Shown: positions 40,397-51,800 of the stretch, piece by piece
Position numbering within the stretch: position 1 is the first letter of the stretch
Layout of the letters: every line of letters starts with the position of its first letter
From: Cenococcum geophilum 1.58
Taxonomy: Eukaryota > Ascomycota > Dothideomycetes > Gloniales > Gloniaceae
Length of the DNA: 64,000 nucleotides
NCBI GenBank assembly: GCA_001692895.1
Contig: KV748213.1
Coordinates: 930,001 to 994,000 of the forward strand
Direction: 5' to 3'
Notes under the pieces: model-generated
Databases searched by the model: none
Told to the model about the DNA's origin: nothing
What the model saw: the letters and a program-made list of their open reading frames with translations, nothing else
Program-made: the position numbers and the translations under genes

Positions 40397-40578
40397 AACT
40401 ACGTTTATAAAGATTTGGTTAAGTACTTTAGGTTAGAAGTGTTACTAAACCTACGGTTCTAAAATTAACGTTTAAAACGTGTCAAACAACTACGCATATA
40501 AAGATTTGGTCGAGTACTTTAGGTCAGAAGTATTACTAAACCTATGGTCCTAAAGTCAACGTCTGAAACGCGTTAACA
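40397..40578 (+). repeat. 91-bp x2 tandem repeat in the leader of element E
   Basis: Units 40397-40487 and 40488-40578 both begin AACTACG and share ATAAAGATTTGGT and TTACTAAACCTA; differences are mostly C/T and G/A. Confidence 0.85.
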
Positions 40579-40598
40579 ACATCTTAATTGCCTACCTT

Positions 40599-43500
40599 TT
40601 GACAGTAAACCTACGAGATTCTATAAAGCCAAAAACCCTACCTACCTTTGATATACGACACCCCGTTGATTTTATACCTACTATGGCGTTAACCTACCTA
40701 AAGAAGTACGAGAAAAGTATTAACCTGGAGACGTGGGACATAGATATTGACCTTATAAACGCCGAGGAACAGGACCTAAATGGATTCTTAGTATACCGTA
40801 TGGTATACTATATAGACAGCAAATATAATAATACCGAGCTATAGTGTTATATAAAGGAGGACTTTGTTAGATAGATAAAGGAAATATAGGCTCTTGCGAA
40901 GAAGGACGTTATATAAGACTTCCGTAACTTCCTTTGGGAGAATGGAGTATTTGTCCCTATAAATAGGGGTGCTATTGGAGATAATATTTAGGAGCAAGTT
41001 ATTAACGTAAAAGAAGAGCATGAATGGACTCTATAAGAGGTTAAGCACTAACTACGCATTAAGAGGAAGCTTAACTCACGATGGAATCCAAATGATACGC
41101 CAATAGAGACGCGCTCTAATTCCATTGCTCTAGGTATAAGTTCTTACATTCCGTATCTATTGCTTTTACCTTTATCTCTAGCTTCCTAGGATCTACTAAT
41201 TTAACCAGTAATATTAACTATTACCCCTTAAGAGCAAGCGCAAGATCCCCTTGCTTCGCGATTTAACAACCTTCGAACTCTACTATAGAAAGATTAGGTA
41301 CCACGCCGTGTTCTATTAAGCCCTATATCTCTACTGCAGCCTATAAAGTAATCCCCACCTTAATCTTTAATGCAATTTTAACGTAGTCTAATACTACTTA
41401 GAGGTATCTTAAAAATGCTTATAGAGCTTATAAAGCTCTATATAGACTAGGAGAAGAAGTTTAGCAGGGAACTATATAACATCCTTAATTTAAAGCTGCG
41501 TATCTTTTATAACTATTGCTAAAAGGTTAGACTAGAACCTGACTAATATTATAACGCCTATTCCGTTATACTTAAGGGCCGCGCTAGTACCTTCTATTAT
41601 AATTATTTGGTAGGAAAAGGATATAATTTTAACCGAATAATATATAAGATAAGATGCTACTTTAAAATAGAAGAGAATAAGCAGCAATATATGTTGGAGT
41701 GGAGAGAGACTATCTTCCTAAGAATTATTGTTACAAACCTAGGTGTCTCTTGGCTTAATTGTCTTTAAAAGCTCTTTAATTAACTTTAGATAATTTAGTG
41801 TAGTTTATCCGAATTATATTAAGAGGACCTTAGCCTACGCGATTAAGTTATTAGCGCATGCCGAGGTATTAAAGAATATAATTTTGCTCTTTTTAACCCT
41901 GTAAGTACTTATAAAGGAGTATATGCTTAATTAAGATCCTCTATTGGCACCGCTCTACGCTCTTAAGAAGTATAGTAATTTAACGCCTAACTTTAACCTA
42001 CCTTAATTGACCCGGCTAACTAATATGATTATAACTAGACTAATTGAATATATAGTGGACGTGGTAGGGGATATAGTAAAGGGTATGATTAATATTAACC
42101 ACAAGGCAATTATGGAGGTCCTTATAGAGGTTCACTTTAGAGCAATTGTTAGAAGAAGTGCTACGTTTATAAGAAGCCAAATTGCTAGTTAACTAGACAC
42201 CCTCTTAATAGATGAAAGGAGGCATATAATAGGTTTTGCTAGAGTGTATAAAATGTTGGAAACTAAGAGGTTACTATGGCCTACTTCTAAAACTTCCTGG
42301 TTTAATATGAAGGCGAAGAAGATCTTAAGGGTAAGGTTGATGAGGCTGAATAGCTCCTTATGGATATAGAAATTGAGGACTACTTTCCCAACCAATACTT
42401 TACTAAGTATAGTAAGGTAAATAGTATATAAACCGTTGCTATCCTTAATAACTAATTTATGCTCTATTCTATTATAAAGTTAGATATCTTTAATGAGCTA
42501 AAGGAAAGTTCCGCGTTCTCCTTTAACGATAGATACTCGGCAAACGTCTTCTATAGCATTATACCAGATACTAGAGCCGCAGGAGTATCTATAGTAGGAG
42601 AGCCTTAAGTTTAAGCTCTTTAGCAGCTTAATAGCTCTGTTTAAATTAACTAATTAATAGCAGGCTAATATACAATTCGCTTTAGCAAGGGTACTGCGAT
42701 CTCTTTTAGTATAATTAAGGTCCAAACCCTATTAGGATATATTACTTTCCATATTATCCCCATAAATACCCTATTCCTATTCTATATCTAAGATATAGAT
42801 AAATTAGGTGTTAAGCTTAACAACCTTAAGAATATGCTTATCTAGGGAGATAATTGGGTGCCTGTTGTACGCAAGTAGGGTTACCCTTAGTTGCTTCTTT
42901 AATAGCTAGAAAGGAGCGTTGCTTAAAGCTACCTAACTAAGTTAGAATTATGTTAACTATACCGTCATTTTAGCCACCTATCTATTCACTAATTGCTTAG
43001 GGTCCTTTAGTAAGTAGGTTATAAAGTTAAGGTTAAGGTAATTAAATATCTTATAAAATACTGCTACTACTGCTAAATAAACTAGAAGTCCCCTAGCCGA
43101 TTTAAGTTTACTTTTAAAGACGACTACAACTTTAACTTCTGCATTATTATAGATGTTATATATCTTAGCGGCAAGTTAGTACTCCAAGTTATTAACTTCT
43201 TAACCTCCTTCTAAGCCGCACGCTTTTTAAAAGATATATTAGCTAGGAATGCATAGGATACTCTTTAATTATACTAGATTAATGTCTACCTAGGACCCCC
43301 TAATTAAATCGTTTATAATATAGGAAAGAACTTCTTATTTACGGAGTTTCGATAATAGGTAAAGGCAATGACAATTAAGGTTAAGGAAGTCCCTGTTAAG
43401 GCATATAATAGTATTAAAAAAGTAGAATAATATTATACGCTATTACGCCGCGTATATAAGATTATTTCTTCGGAACTAGAGGGTACTAGCAAAGAGCTTA

Positions 43501-45720
43501 TCCTATAGATGGCTGTTAAGGCTATTAATAATACCGCTGGCCTAGATGGGCTTATACCTACGTTACTAGTCTTTAGCGCCTACCCTTAAATAACTAATAA
43601 TTCTCTACTATCTCCCTCTATTATATAATAAGCTAAGGCTATTCGCAAGGCAATAAAGGAGGTACGACGTCTCTACGCCACGCGCTAGGTTAACGATATA
43701 CTAGGAATAAGAAATGGCCTAAATACCTTAACTACGCTTAATCTGCCACTCTAATCGGAGGTACGCGTATGGCGTAAAAAGGGAGGATAGTTAGGCCTAT
43801 ATAAACTTATTGCAATTAATGGTTAAACTTACACTCTTTAGATGCCCTATAGACCTACTTAATTCCGCTTAACTATTATTAAGCCCTACTATAGGGATAA
43901 TAGCTCTAAGCCTTTATAGGATGCCCTAGAGGATACCCTAGAGGAGAACCACGATTAATATACTCTAGAAGGCGAAGGCGATTTTAATATAATTATAGTA
44001 GACGTACCGCAACTATAACGCGGTAGAGGTCGCCTAAAGGGATCACAAAATTGCTAATATCTTATTGATTTTAAAGAGCAATTTGTTACCGCTATTAAGA
44101 ATAGAGATAAACTATTAATGGCCTTTATAACAGCTAAAGAGAAGGCTAACTTTAAACTCGCAAAATAGCTCTAAAAGGAAGGCCGTATTATAACTTTAGG
44201 AGCTCCTTTCTAAGCATCTAATAAGCAGGAGATCGACGGTCTTATTATAAGAGGAGTCTTTAAATTTAAGAAATACAACCCTACTAAGTTTGATGGAGTC
44301 CGCATATTTAAGTTAAGAATAGTTAATAAGATTAAAGGCAAAGCTACCAATACCCCATTTAAGAAGTTAAGGCTAGTTATTTAAGGTTATAATAATAACG
44401 GTAAGGAAGTAATTCTTACGCAATCCCCTATGATTTAATAAGCTAGTTAACAAGTCATTATTACGCTAGCTCCCTCCTTAATAAAGAATGGGATGGCGGT
44501 TTACCTATAAGATATTACTTAGGCCTATACCTAATTAGAGACGCGCCTTTAGCGCTTAATACTAGTATACCTTCTAGAGCAAATTCGCCACTAATATCCC
44601 GAGGATATAATTATAGTCGTACTTAAGCCATTATATAGAATCGCAGAGGTAGGAACTTATTGGTGGGCTACCTACAGCAAGCACCATAAGGAGAAGCTTT
44701 TGATGACTACTTTTATATTTAATCCCTGCTTCCTTATTACAACTATAGGAACTTTATTTAGAATTGTCGGTATATAAACGGATAATATAATTATCTTAGG
44801 AGACGACTAATTCTTAGCTTTTAAAGAAGATAAGCTAGTAAAGGCAAACCTTATAGCAAAGCTAAAGGAAAGACTTAACTTAGTAACACCATTACTCTTT
44901 AATGGATGTATCCTCTCCCTAAATAAGGGCTCTATTACTCTACGCCAGAAGGGTTAAGGTAAGAAGATTAATATTGTTAACGTTAATTCTCTAAAGCAAG
45001 GATACGTGGAGTAACGCGCTTGTGGAGCTTATATGGCTTCTATCTATTAACCTAAGGCTTCCTTTAATCTCTCTATTGCCACTTAATACTAGAAACTAAC
45101 TAAGGATGATGTTCTTGCCCTAAATAAGCGTCTTTTTTGGCAAATGAACTATCTTAATAGGGGACTACTTTACGTGCCTATTAACCTTCCTACCGCTAAG
45201 CTCTTTGTATTCGTTAATAGATCGTTTATAAATAATAAAGATTTTAGCTCCTAGCTAGGATATAAGATTATTATTATAAACAAATCTACTAGAGAGAATG
45301 ACTTTATAATCTATGGTAACCTTATCTATTAGAGCTTAACTAAGAGTAAGCGCGTTACTTAAAGTGTTCTAGCGTTAGAGATATATAGAATGGTTAGCGG
45401 AGTTAATATGGCAATTGCAATTGGAACTACCCTTAAGATAATTATAGACCGGCTTAAACTTCCCACTATTTCTACGATCGTATACACCGACTTATATTCC
45501 CTCTACGAGTATTTAGTTAAGCTTGGTACTATAAAGGAGAAGCGTCTTATAATCGATATTATGGCACTTCGGCAGTCCTATAAGCGTTAAGAACTCTTTA
45601 AGATCCGATAGATTAATGGCTAATATAACCTAGTAGATGCGATAATAAAGGTAAACCTAAATAAGGCACTAGAGACGTTTATTAATATAAATACTCTACG
45701 TGTATAAGTTAAAGGTTAGG
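40599..45720 (+). pseudogene. gag-pol polyprotein remnant of copia element E
   Basis: gag opens at 40599 or the downstream in-frame ATG 40683 (MALTYLKKYEKSINLETWDI) and is open to a TAG at 40842. The zinc-knuckle region is near 42000-42200, integrase HHCC-like sequence near 42950, integrase core near 43050-43600, RT near 44200-44800 and RNase H near 45100-45590 (LASEIYGMV-like context, then TDLYSLYEYLVKLGTIKEKR). The RT catalytic pair reads Asp-Asn at 44781-44786 instead of Asp-Asp. Most stops are TAG/TAA at conserved Gln positions, i.e. single C-to-T changes. Confidence 0.85.
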
Positions 45721-45964
45721 TTAAGAGGGAAATTTAGAGAAGTTAAGATCTTATAGAACTTTAACCGCCGGTTNAAGTTGTNTAATTNGTTAGATCCTTG
45801 CTAAGAGCGCCGCGCCTAATTAATTTAGGTGGCGGTGTAGACTTCTGCTAACTAATTAGGATTTTTTATGCCCGGCATGGAAAATCGCCATTAGCTCGCT
45901 TACTACTAGCGTCTTAGTGGCCCACCTGTCTTTATATTATCTACTAAATTCTACTAACTGCCGC

Positions 45965-46060
45965 ATTGTCGTATATCGTCTGGTTTTGTTATATATTGTC
46001 TGGTTTTATTATATATTATCTAGTATTGTTATATACTATCTGTTTGTATATATATATATA
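45965..46060 (+). repeat. AT-rich near-tandem repeat upstream of the 3' LTR of element E
   Basis: Three to four imperfect copies of a 20-22 bp unit (GGTTTTGTTATATATTGTCT and variants), followed by a TA run and the purine-rich AAAAAGAAGAG tract that precedes the LTR. Confidence 0.6.
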
Positions 46061-46086
46061 GCAACCACAAAAAGAAGAGTTGCCAG

Positions 46087-46272
46087 TATTGGGAATGAGG
46101 TAAGTTGCCGTTATATGAAGCATATTGCCGTCACGTGTTGACGTGGCCCTAGTGTGGTGAGGAACCTTAAGTTCCTTACCCCTTTCCTTATTCCTATTAA
46201 TAAGAATTAACTAACATTACTATAACCCTACTCGAGTAGTCGTTATTGGTAAGTCACCCTATGTTTCCAATA
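46087..46272 (+). repeat. 3' LTR of copia element E
   Basis: 186 bp; first dinucleotide TG is now TA and last CA is now TA, both RIP-type changes. Followed by the CCCTG duplication. Confidence 0.9.
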
Positions 46273-47638
46273 CCCTGCTTCCTTATTATAACTATAGGAA
46301 CCCTATTTAGAATTATTGGTATATAAACTAATAATATAATTATCTTAAAAGACAACTAATTTTTAGCTTTTAAAAAGGATAAGCTAGTAAAGGCAAATCT
46401 TATAGTAAAGCTAAAGGAAAAGCTTAATTTAATAATACTATTACTTTTTAATAAATATATCCTCTCCCTAAATAAGGATTCTATTACTTTATATTAGAAG
46501 GGTTAAGGTAAGAAGATTAACATTATTAACGTTAATTCCCTAAAGTAAGAATATATAGAGTAACGTGCTTATAAAGCTTATATTGCTTTTATCTATTAAC
46601 CTAAGGCTTTATTTAATCTCTCTATTACCGCCTAATACTAGAAACTAACTAAGGATGACGTTTTTGCCCTAAATAAACATCTTTTCTAGTAAATAAACTA
46701 TTTTAATTAGGGACTACTTTATATACCTATTAATCTTCCTACTACTAAGCTCTTTATATTTATTAATGGATTATTTATAAATAATAAAGATTTTAGCTCC
46801 TAATTAGGATATAAGATTATTATTATAAATAAATTTACTAGAGAGAATAACTTTATAATCTATAGCAACCTTATTTATTAGAGCTTAACTAAGAGTAAGT
46901 ATATTACTTAAAGCGTTCTAGCGTTAGAGATATATAGAATAGTTAGCGGAGTTAATATAGTAATTATAATTAGAACTACCCTAAAGATAATTATAGATTA
47001 ACTCAAACTTCCTATTATCCCTATAATTATATATACCAACTTATATTCCCTTTATAAGTATTTAGTTAAGCTTAGTACTATAAAAAAAAGCGCCTTATAA
47101 TTAATATTATAGTATTTTAGTAATCCTATAAGCGTTAAGAACTCTTTAAGATTTAATAGATTAATAGCTAAGATAACCTAGTAGATATAATAATAAAGGC
47201 GAACCTAAATAAGGCACTAGAGATATTTATTAATATAAATACTCTATATATATAAATTAAAGGTTAGGTTAAAAGGGAGTCCCTAAAAATTTCTTAGTTA
47301 TATAAGGTCTTAAGATATCTAGGAACTTTAACCAGCGGTTAAAGTTATTTAATTAGTTAGATTCTGCAGACCCTAACTTAACCTAGCTAATTAGGATTTT
47401 CTATCCCCGGGATAAAAAATTGCTATTAGCTCGCTTACTACTAGCGCCTTAGCGGCCCTCTAAATAAGATATCTACCTATAACTCCTAAGTAAGAAAGCA
47501 CCACGTACTAAAAGGCAAACTTTTAGAACAGTAAGACTTATATTATAATAGCAATAGTAAGTAAGGAGGATTGATATTTGTTACGCTAGTCGAGTAGTAT
47601 ATATATATAGATGGCAACCGCAAAAAAAGAGTTGCTAG

Positions 47639-47815
47639 TGTTAGAAATATAGGTAAGTTGCTATTACGTGCGGCAAGTTGCCGTTATATATCGCCGCGGC
47701 ACTAGTGTGGCGAGGAGCCTTAAGCTCTTTGCCCCCCCTGATTAACAATACAGAATAACAATTATCATACTATCTACGAACCGTAGTTACGTAATATCCC
47801 CTTGTATAACCAACA
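47639..47815 (+). repeat. 3' LTR of copia element D
   Basis: 177 bp; 20 bp longer than its 5' partner through a duplicated AAGTTGCCGT-type segment near the start. Confidence 0.88.
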
Positions 47816-48248
47816 CTTATATAGTAGGATAGGAAGTATACTAAATAATTATATTTCCTAATTTCTAATAAAAGATAATATTAGTAGGATTTAAACTTAG
47901 AATTTATTAAGTTTAAAGTTAGTATATATTTATATACGCTACCTATACGCCTTTAGTAGTTACCTCTTACCTAAAATTATTTTATTTACCCCTTCCCCTT
48001 AGCGTGCTTGCTAAAGTAAGGTCTGATTTATAAGATAACGCTTATGTAATAGAGCGGCTTGCTTTATATAGAAGCATTAAGGTCACGTGTACAGGTTGAC
48101 AGCGGAGTGTTCATTATCAAACTTATACCTTTTTAACTCCACCCACTTAAATACCTGCGGCGGCGATTACTCCTAGTTGAATAAACTCACCAAGCAAACA
48201 TTAAGTACCTCAAACCTTCCTTTCAATCCCTCAGGCCTCCCCATCATA
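47816..48248. other. Island edge, no gene
   Basis: AT-rich to about 48060, then abruptly normal composition. No coding feature found. Confidence 0.5.
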
Positions 48249-48719
48249 ATGCCACCCAAGTCAACCCCACCCCCAAGATCCCCTCATTCTACCGCATCTT
48301 CTTCACGACTTTCGACCCTCTCATCGCAACCTGAGGTGCCTATATGGATTTATTCACCCCTCTCACCATTCTCCGCACTTCCCCTTCCAAGCTTCCCAAC
48401 TCACACCGGGTACGGAAATGATCCTGCAGCAGCATGGGCCTGCATGCTATATTCGCATTCACTGCCGCGGCCTTGCTACGCTATACGAACGATATCAAGA
48501 TCTGGAAGATTCACCAAGCGGGCGTTCTGATTGTCGATTTGGCTTATTTGGGGAATGTGTAGTTGACGCTTCAGGGGCAGGGAAGGTTAGGAGTGGGGGG
48601 CTGGAAGGCGGAAGGATCGGGGAAGTGTGGGAATTACGGGGGTTGCTACCCTAGTGAGAGTGCCTTTTCTTGCGGGTTTAGGGTTCAAGAATGGAGGCAA
48701 TAGTGGGAAGAAGGCCTGA
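48249..48719 (+). pseudogene. Small multi-pass membrane protein gene (DUF7704-like), frameshifted
   Basis: From ATG 48249 (MPPKSTPPPRSPHST) the frame runs to 48530. Family-like blocks lie in other frames: AALLRYTNDIKIWK then GVLIVDLAYLGNV, with a TAG directly after, then QGRLGVGGWKAE. A one-base shift near 48610 leads into GITGVATLVRVPFLAGLGF and a TGA at 48717-48719. At least two frameshifts and one nonsense codon break it. These blocks resemble a fungal family of about 150-aa, four-helix membrane proteins of unknown role; the assignment is from memory of the pattern and only moderate. It converges on the 3' end of the ankyrin/CorA-like gene. Confidence 0.45.
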
Positions 48720-48896
48720 TCGCGGGGGGCAAAGACGTTTCAAGCCTTGTCCTAGCCGTTATGCATTATTGTGAAGTGGAGGATTCGGCTAAGATCAACA
48801 TCTTTCTCGGAGAAAACCGACTTGTATTACCACAGTCCACACTTCAATCATCTTTCCTTCAGTTGCAAACTTAGGATTATCCGCATCATTGTAACA

Positions 48897-51800
48897 TCAT
48901 TTCCGCCTATCCTTAGGTTCCAACCCCGTCTCCTCATCACCATTCTCCTTTCGTCTCAAAATCCTTCTGCGTCGGAAGAGGCTCGGGCGAGGATCATCAC
49001 CATTATCCCCCGAAGAGTTGGAGTTGCTTGAACTACCTGAAGATGAGCTATCGGATTCCACGGCCGTGGCGTTATCAGGTTCGTCTTCCGAACTAGATCC
49101 AGACTCTTCGATTTTCTTGTCGTACTGGTCTGCGGTATATTGGCATTGGCGACGTTCGAGTCTCTTTGCTAATTTCTTTCTCTTCGCATTGAGTCTCTTA
49201 GCCTTCAGTTTGCGTAGGAGTTGACGTAGGATTCGGAGGAGATATAGCACGGCCCTGATTAAGCCATCATTTACCATGCCCTTCCAGATGGAGGCCATGG
49301 GTTGGACGCTGAATGCGATTACTACGAATGGAATGGAGACAGCGAAGGATATGCCGACTGCACAATTATCAGTGTCTCTTCATGGGAAGATGCTATGGGA
49401 TCAAGGCAAGCACGTACATAACAGGCCCGATAGGAGATGTAGAGGCCAATTTGTTTGACCCTTGTCATCTTGTGGAAAGGCAGATACATTGAGAGCCAAA
49501 AAAGATGCCATGAAAGACAGCGGTAGCTATAGTACGATACTCGTTAGCGATTAGTGAGACCTTCAAGTCCAGGACTCGAGATGACTTACAAAGATTATTG
49601 TAACGACGGTAAAAACAAGCATGGTCTATGCACGTAAGTCAGCAAACGTTACTCATATAGTATTGGAGATGGTGCATCATTGACTCACGTTCCCCTGTTT
49701 TGCTGTCGCGACAGCGCCTTCACGTGAAGATCGAGCTTCCCAAGCATTAGCAGCCTTTTGCTTAAGATCCATCAAAGCGTTCAACTGCACGACAACTTTA
49801 GCTCGGGCTATGATGAGCGGTTCTATTAGTACTTACGGAGCTCTGGACAGCCTCGGCCTGGATCTGCATCCTTTTGAAGTCTGCAGTGCTGGTCGCAATA
49901 ATACGGCGAGCGTCTTCAGAATGGGACAGGACATCATACTCCGCTAGACCAGGGTCCGAAAGTACTGACGTCTGAGTTCGAAGGATATTTAGGATTATAT
50001 TGATCTCATCGAGGATCTCTTTAATCTCAACTAGGAGTTCGATCTCGCTGCCGATGTCTAGTAGCTGCTCGAGTAGTTTATTCTTATTGTTTTCAAACTC
50101 TTTATGTTTCTTGTTGAGAGCGTGCAATTTCTCAGATCGTTTTTGGAACTTCTTGAATAGCCTCGTTTCCTTATTGCTCTACTAGCATAATCAGCCTCAG
50201 GGTTCCAACGACTTGCAATAACCAAGGTGTATCATACCACCCTACCAATGGAAATTTCGAATGCTTGAAGAAATTGGAGCAGTTCAATCTCTTGGCAACG
50301 GTCAAAAATGTTGGAACATGTGGCGATTATTCGAAAGATCAGGTCGATTGAGCTTCGGACTGGATTGCGCATGTTCCCAATGGGATCCAAGATAAGGTCT
50401 CGTAGCTTGTCCATTGATCTTGCACTCTTCGAACTTCGTGAATTCACCCCAGTACGGTCTGGAAAGCTCGAAATAATGATATCTGTGCCATCTTCGTCCT
50501 GAAATTGCCACAGCCACAGTTGGTCAACCATGATTATGTTGTGCGTCTCTTCGTGTTTGCTTTTTGCCCATCTTGTGACCACTTGGTCCCTATCTCTTCG
50601 CTTTGTATTGGGTAGCATATGGTAGTAATACTGATCTAGGGTACTGTTGAAGATGTTAGAATGTGAACTTCGGAGATGACTCGTAACATACCGTCGAACA
50701 TGGAGAGATGGCGGATCGTTTAGATACTCACTGATCAAGGCTTCGTCTTCGTCATCTAAATCGTATTCATCAACGCTAGATGTGTCTGAATCTGATTGCG
50801 CGGCTTCGGAGTCTATATCGGATGCTGATTCGAGAAGCGGAGATTCATGGCCTTCAGGGGCAGTATGTCGCCGAGCCGAGAGACTTCTCTCGGCATTCCT
50901 GCGAACGAATTAGCTCAGGCGCTGGAAGAAAAGAGGTATCGGGGATACGATTAATCATAGACTCTAACCTCGTAGTTTCACCCTCGCTGCTCACACCGTC
51001 CCTGGCTACTGAAGTGGACGCATCATCGTTTTCCGCGGTAGCACGAGCGTTTCCGACTCTTGGGCGACCCCACAGGGAAAATATCTCAAATTCTCTCCAA
51101 AAAGCATCTCGCTCAAAATTGCTCTGTGTTATTCCTACAAACTCGCTCATCTTGGCCTGCCCCTTATTCACTTCGTAGCTTAGATATGGAACCTGCATTG
51201 GCTTAGCCTGTCGACATGGGTAGCGCGACTCGAAGGTAAGACTCACAAATATTGCGAAGAGTCCTTTCTCTTGGTCCTGGTTACGTGGACTGGAAACATG
51301 TGGTGTGATGGCACACTAGTGTAACTTAGCTTAACCACTTCCAAGGCATATTTGGAGACACCAAACGTAAGGGTCTTACACTGTGTGGGATTTGGCTTGT
51401 GTGGCCTCTTCCAGCCCATATTGATCCACGATAACCGAGCTTGGCGAAGAGGTCCTGTTCATATGTCAATCGACAGTAGTACGTCTAGGAAAAGATACCG
51501 AGTCGTACCTCCACCCATATCATCTGAGTCAGTGATCAGTCAGTATCAGGCAGGTAAGGAAAAGGCGCGATTGGGAAACCGACATTATTTTCGTGAATAT
51601 GCAGCCATTTACATATTGGCTTCCCTTGTGCGACATCTTTTGGGGGGTTTGGTCGAACACGTTTTAGTATGCCCTCAAGACTCTCTGGGCCATATATCAT
51701 CTCCTGAACAGAAATGGGCAAAGACCAGTGGTGGTCGGTACCACCATACGAGAATATTTCTGTGGCGGTTACTTGGAAGCTCTTACATGCAACCTGACCT

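Larger units (their letters stand above)
40012..46272 (+). mobile_element. Ty1/copia-like retrotransposon E, inserted in RT of element D
   Basis: 186-bp LTRs (40012-40197 and 46087-46272) and a perfect CCCTG duplication (40007-40011 and 46273-46277); D's RT reads straight on after it. It is 6261 bp and in the same orientation as D. Its LTR and gag differ from those of B, C and D, so it is a sister family. It is the least mutated LTR element here: open stretches of 60-80 codons survive, consistent with being the youngest of the nest. Confidence 0.93.
33368..47815 (+). mobile_element. Ty1/copia-like retrotransposon D, split by a DNA transposon and by copia element E
   Basis: LTRs at 33368-33524 (157 bp) and 47639-47815 (177 bp), with a perfect CTTAT duplication at 33363-33367 and 47816-47820. 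Pieces 33368-35647, 37863-40011 and 46278-47815 make an element of about 6.0 kb, like B and C. The gag start is ATA (33912), by G-to-A change; gag, integrase, RT and RNase H remnants follow with many Gln-to-stop changes. It is the same family as B and C but in the opposite orientation. Confidence 0.92.

Noticed and set aside
50000..51178. Plus-strand frames across 50-51.2 kb
   Set aside because: Antisense to exons of the ankyrin/CorA-like gene, which has family motifs and consistent splice phases.
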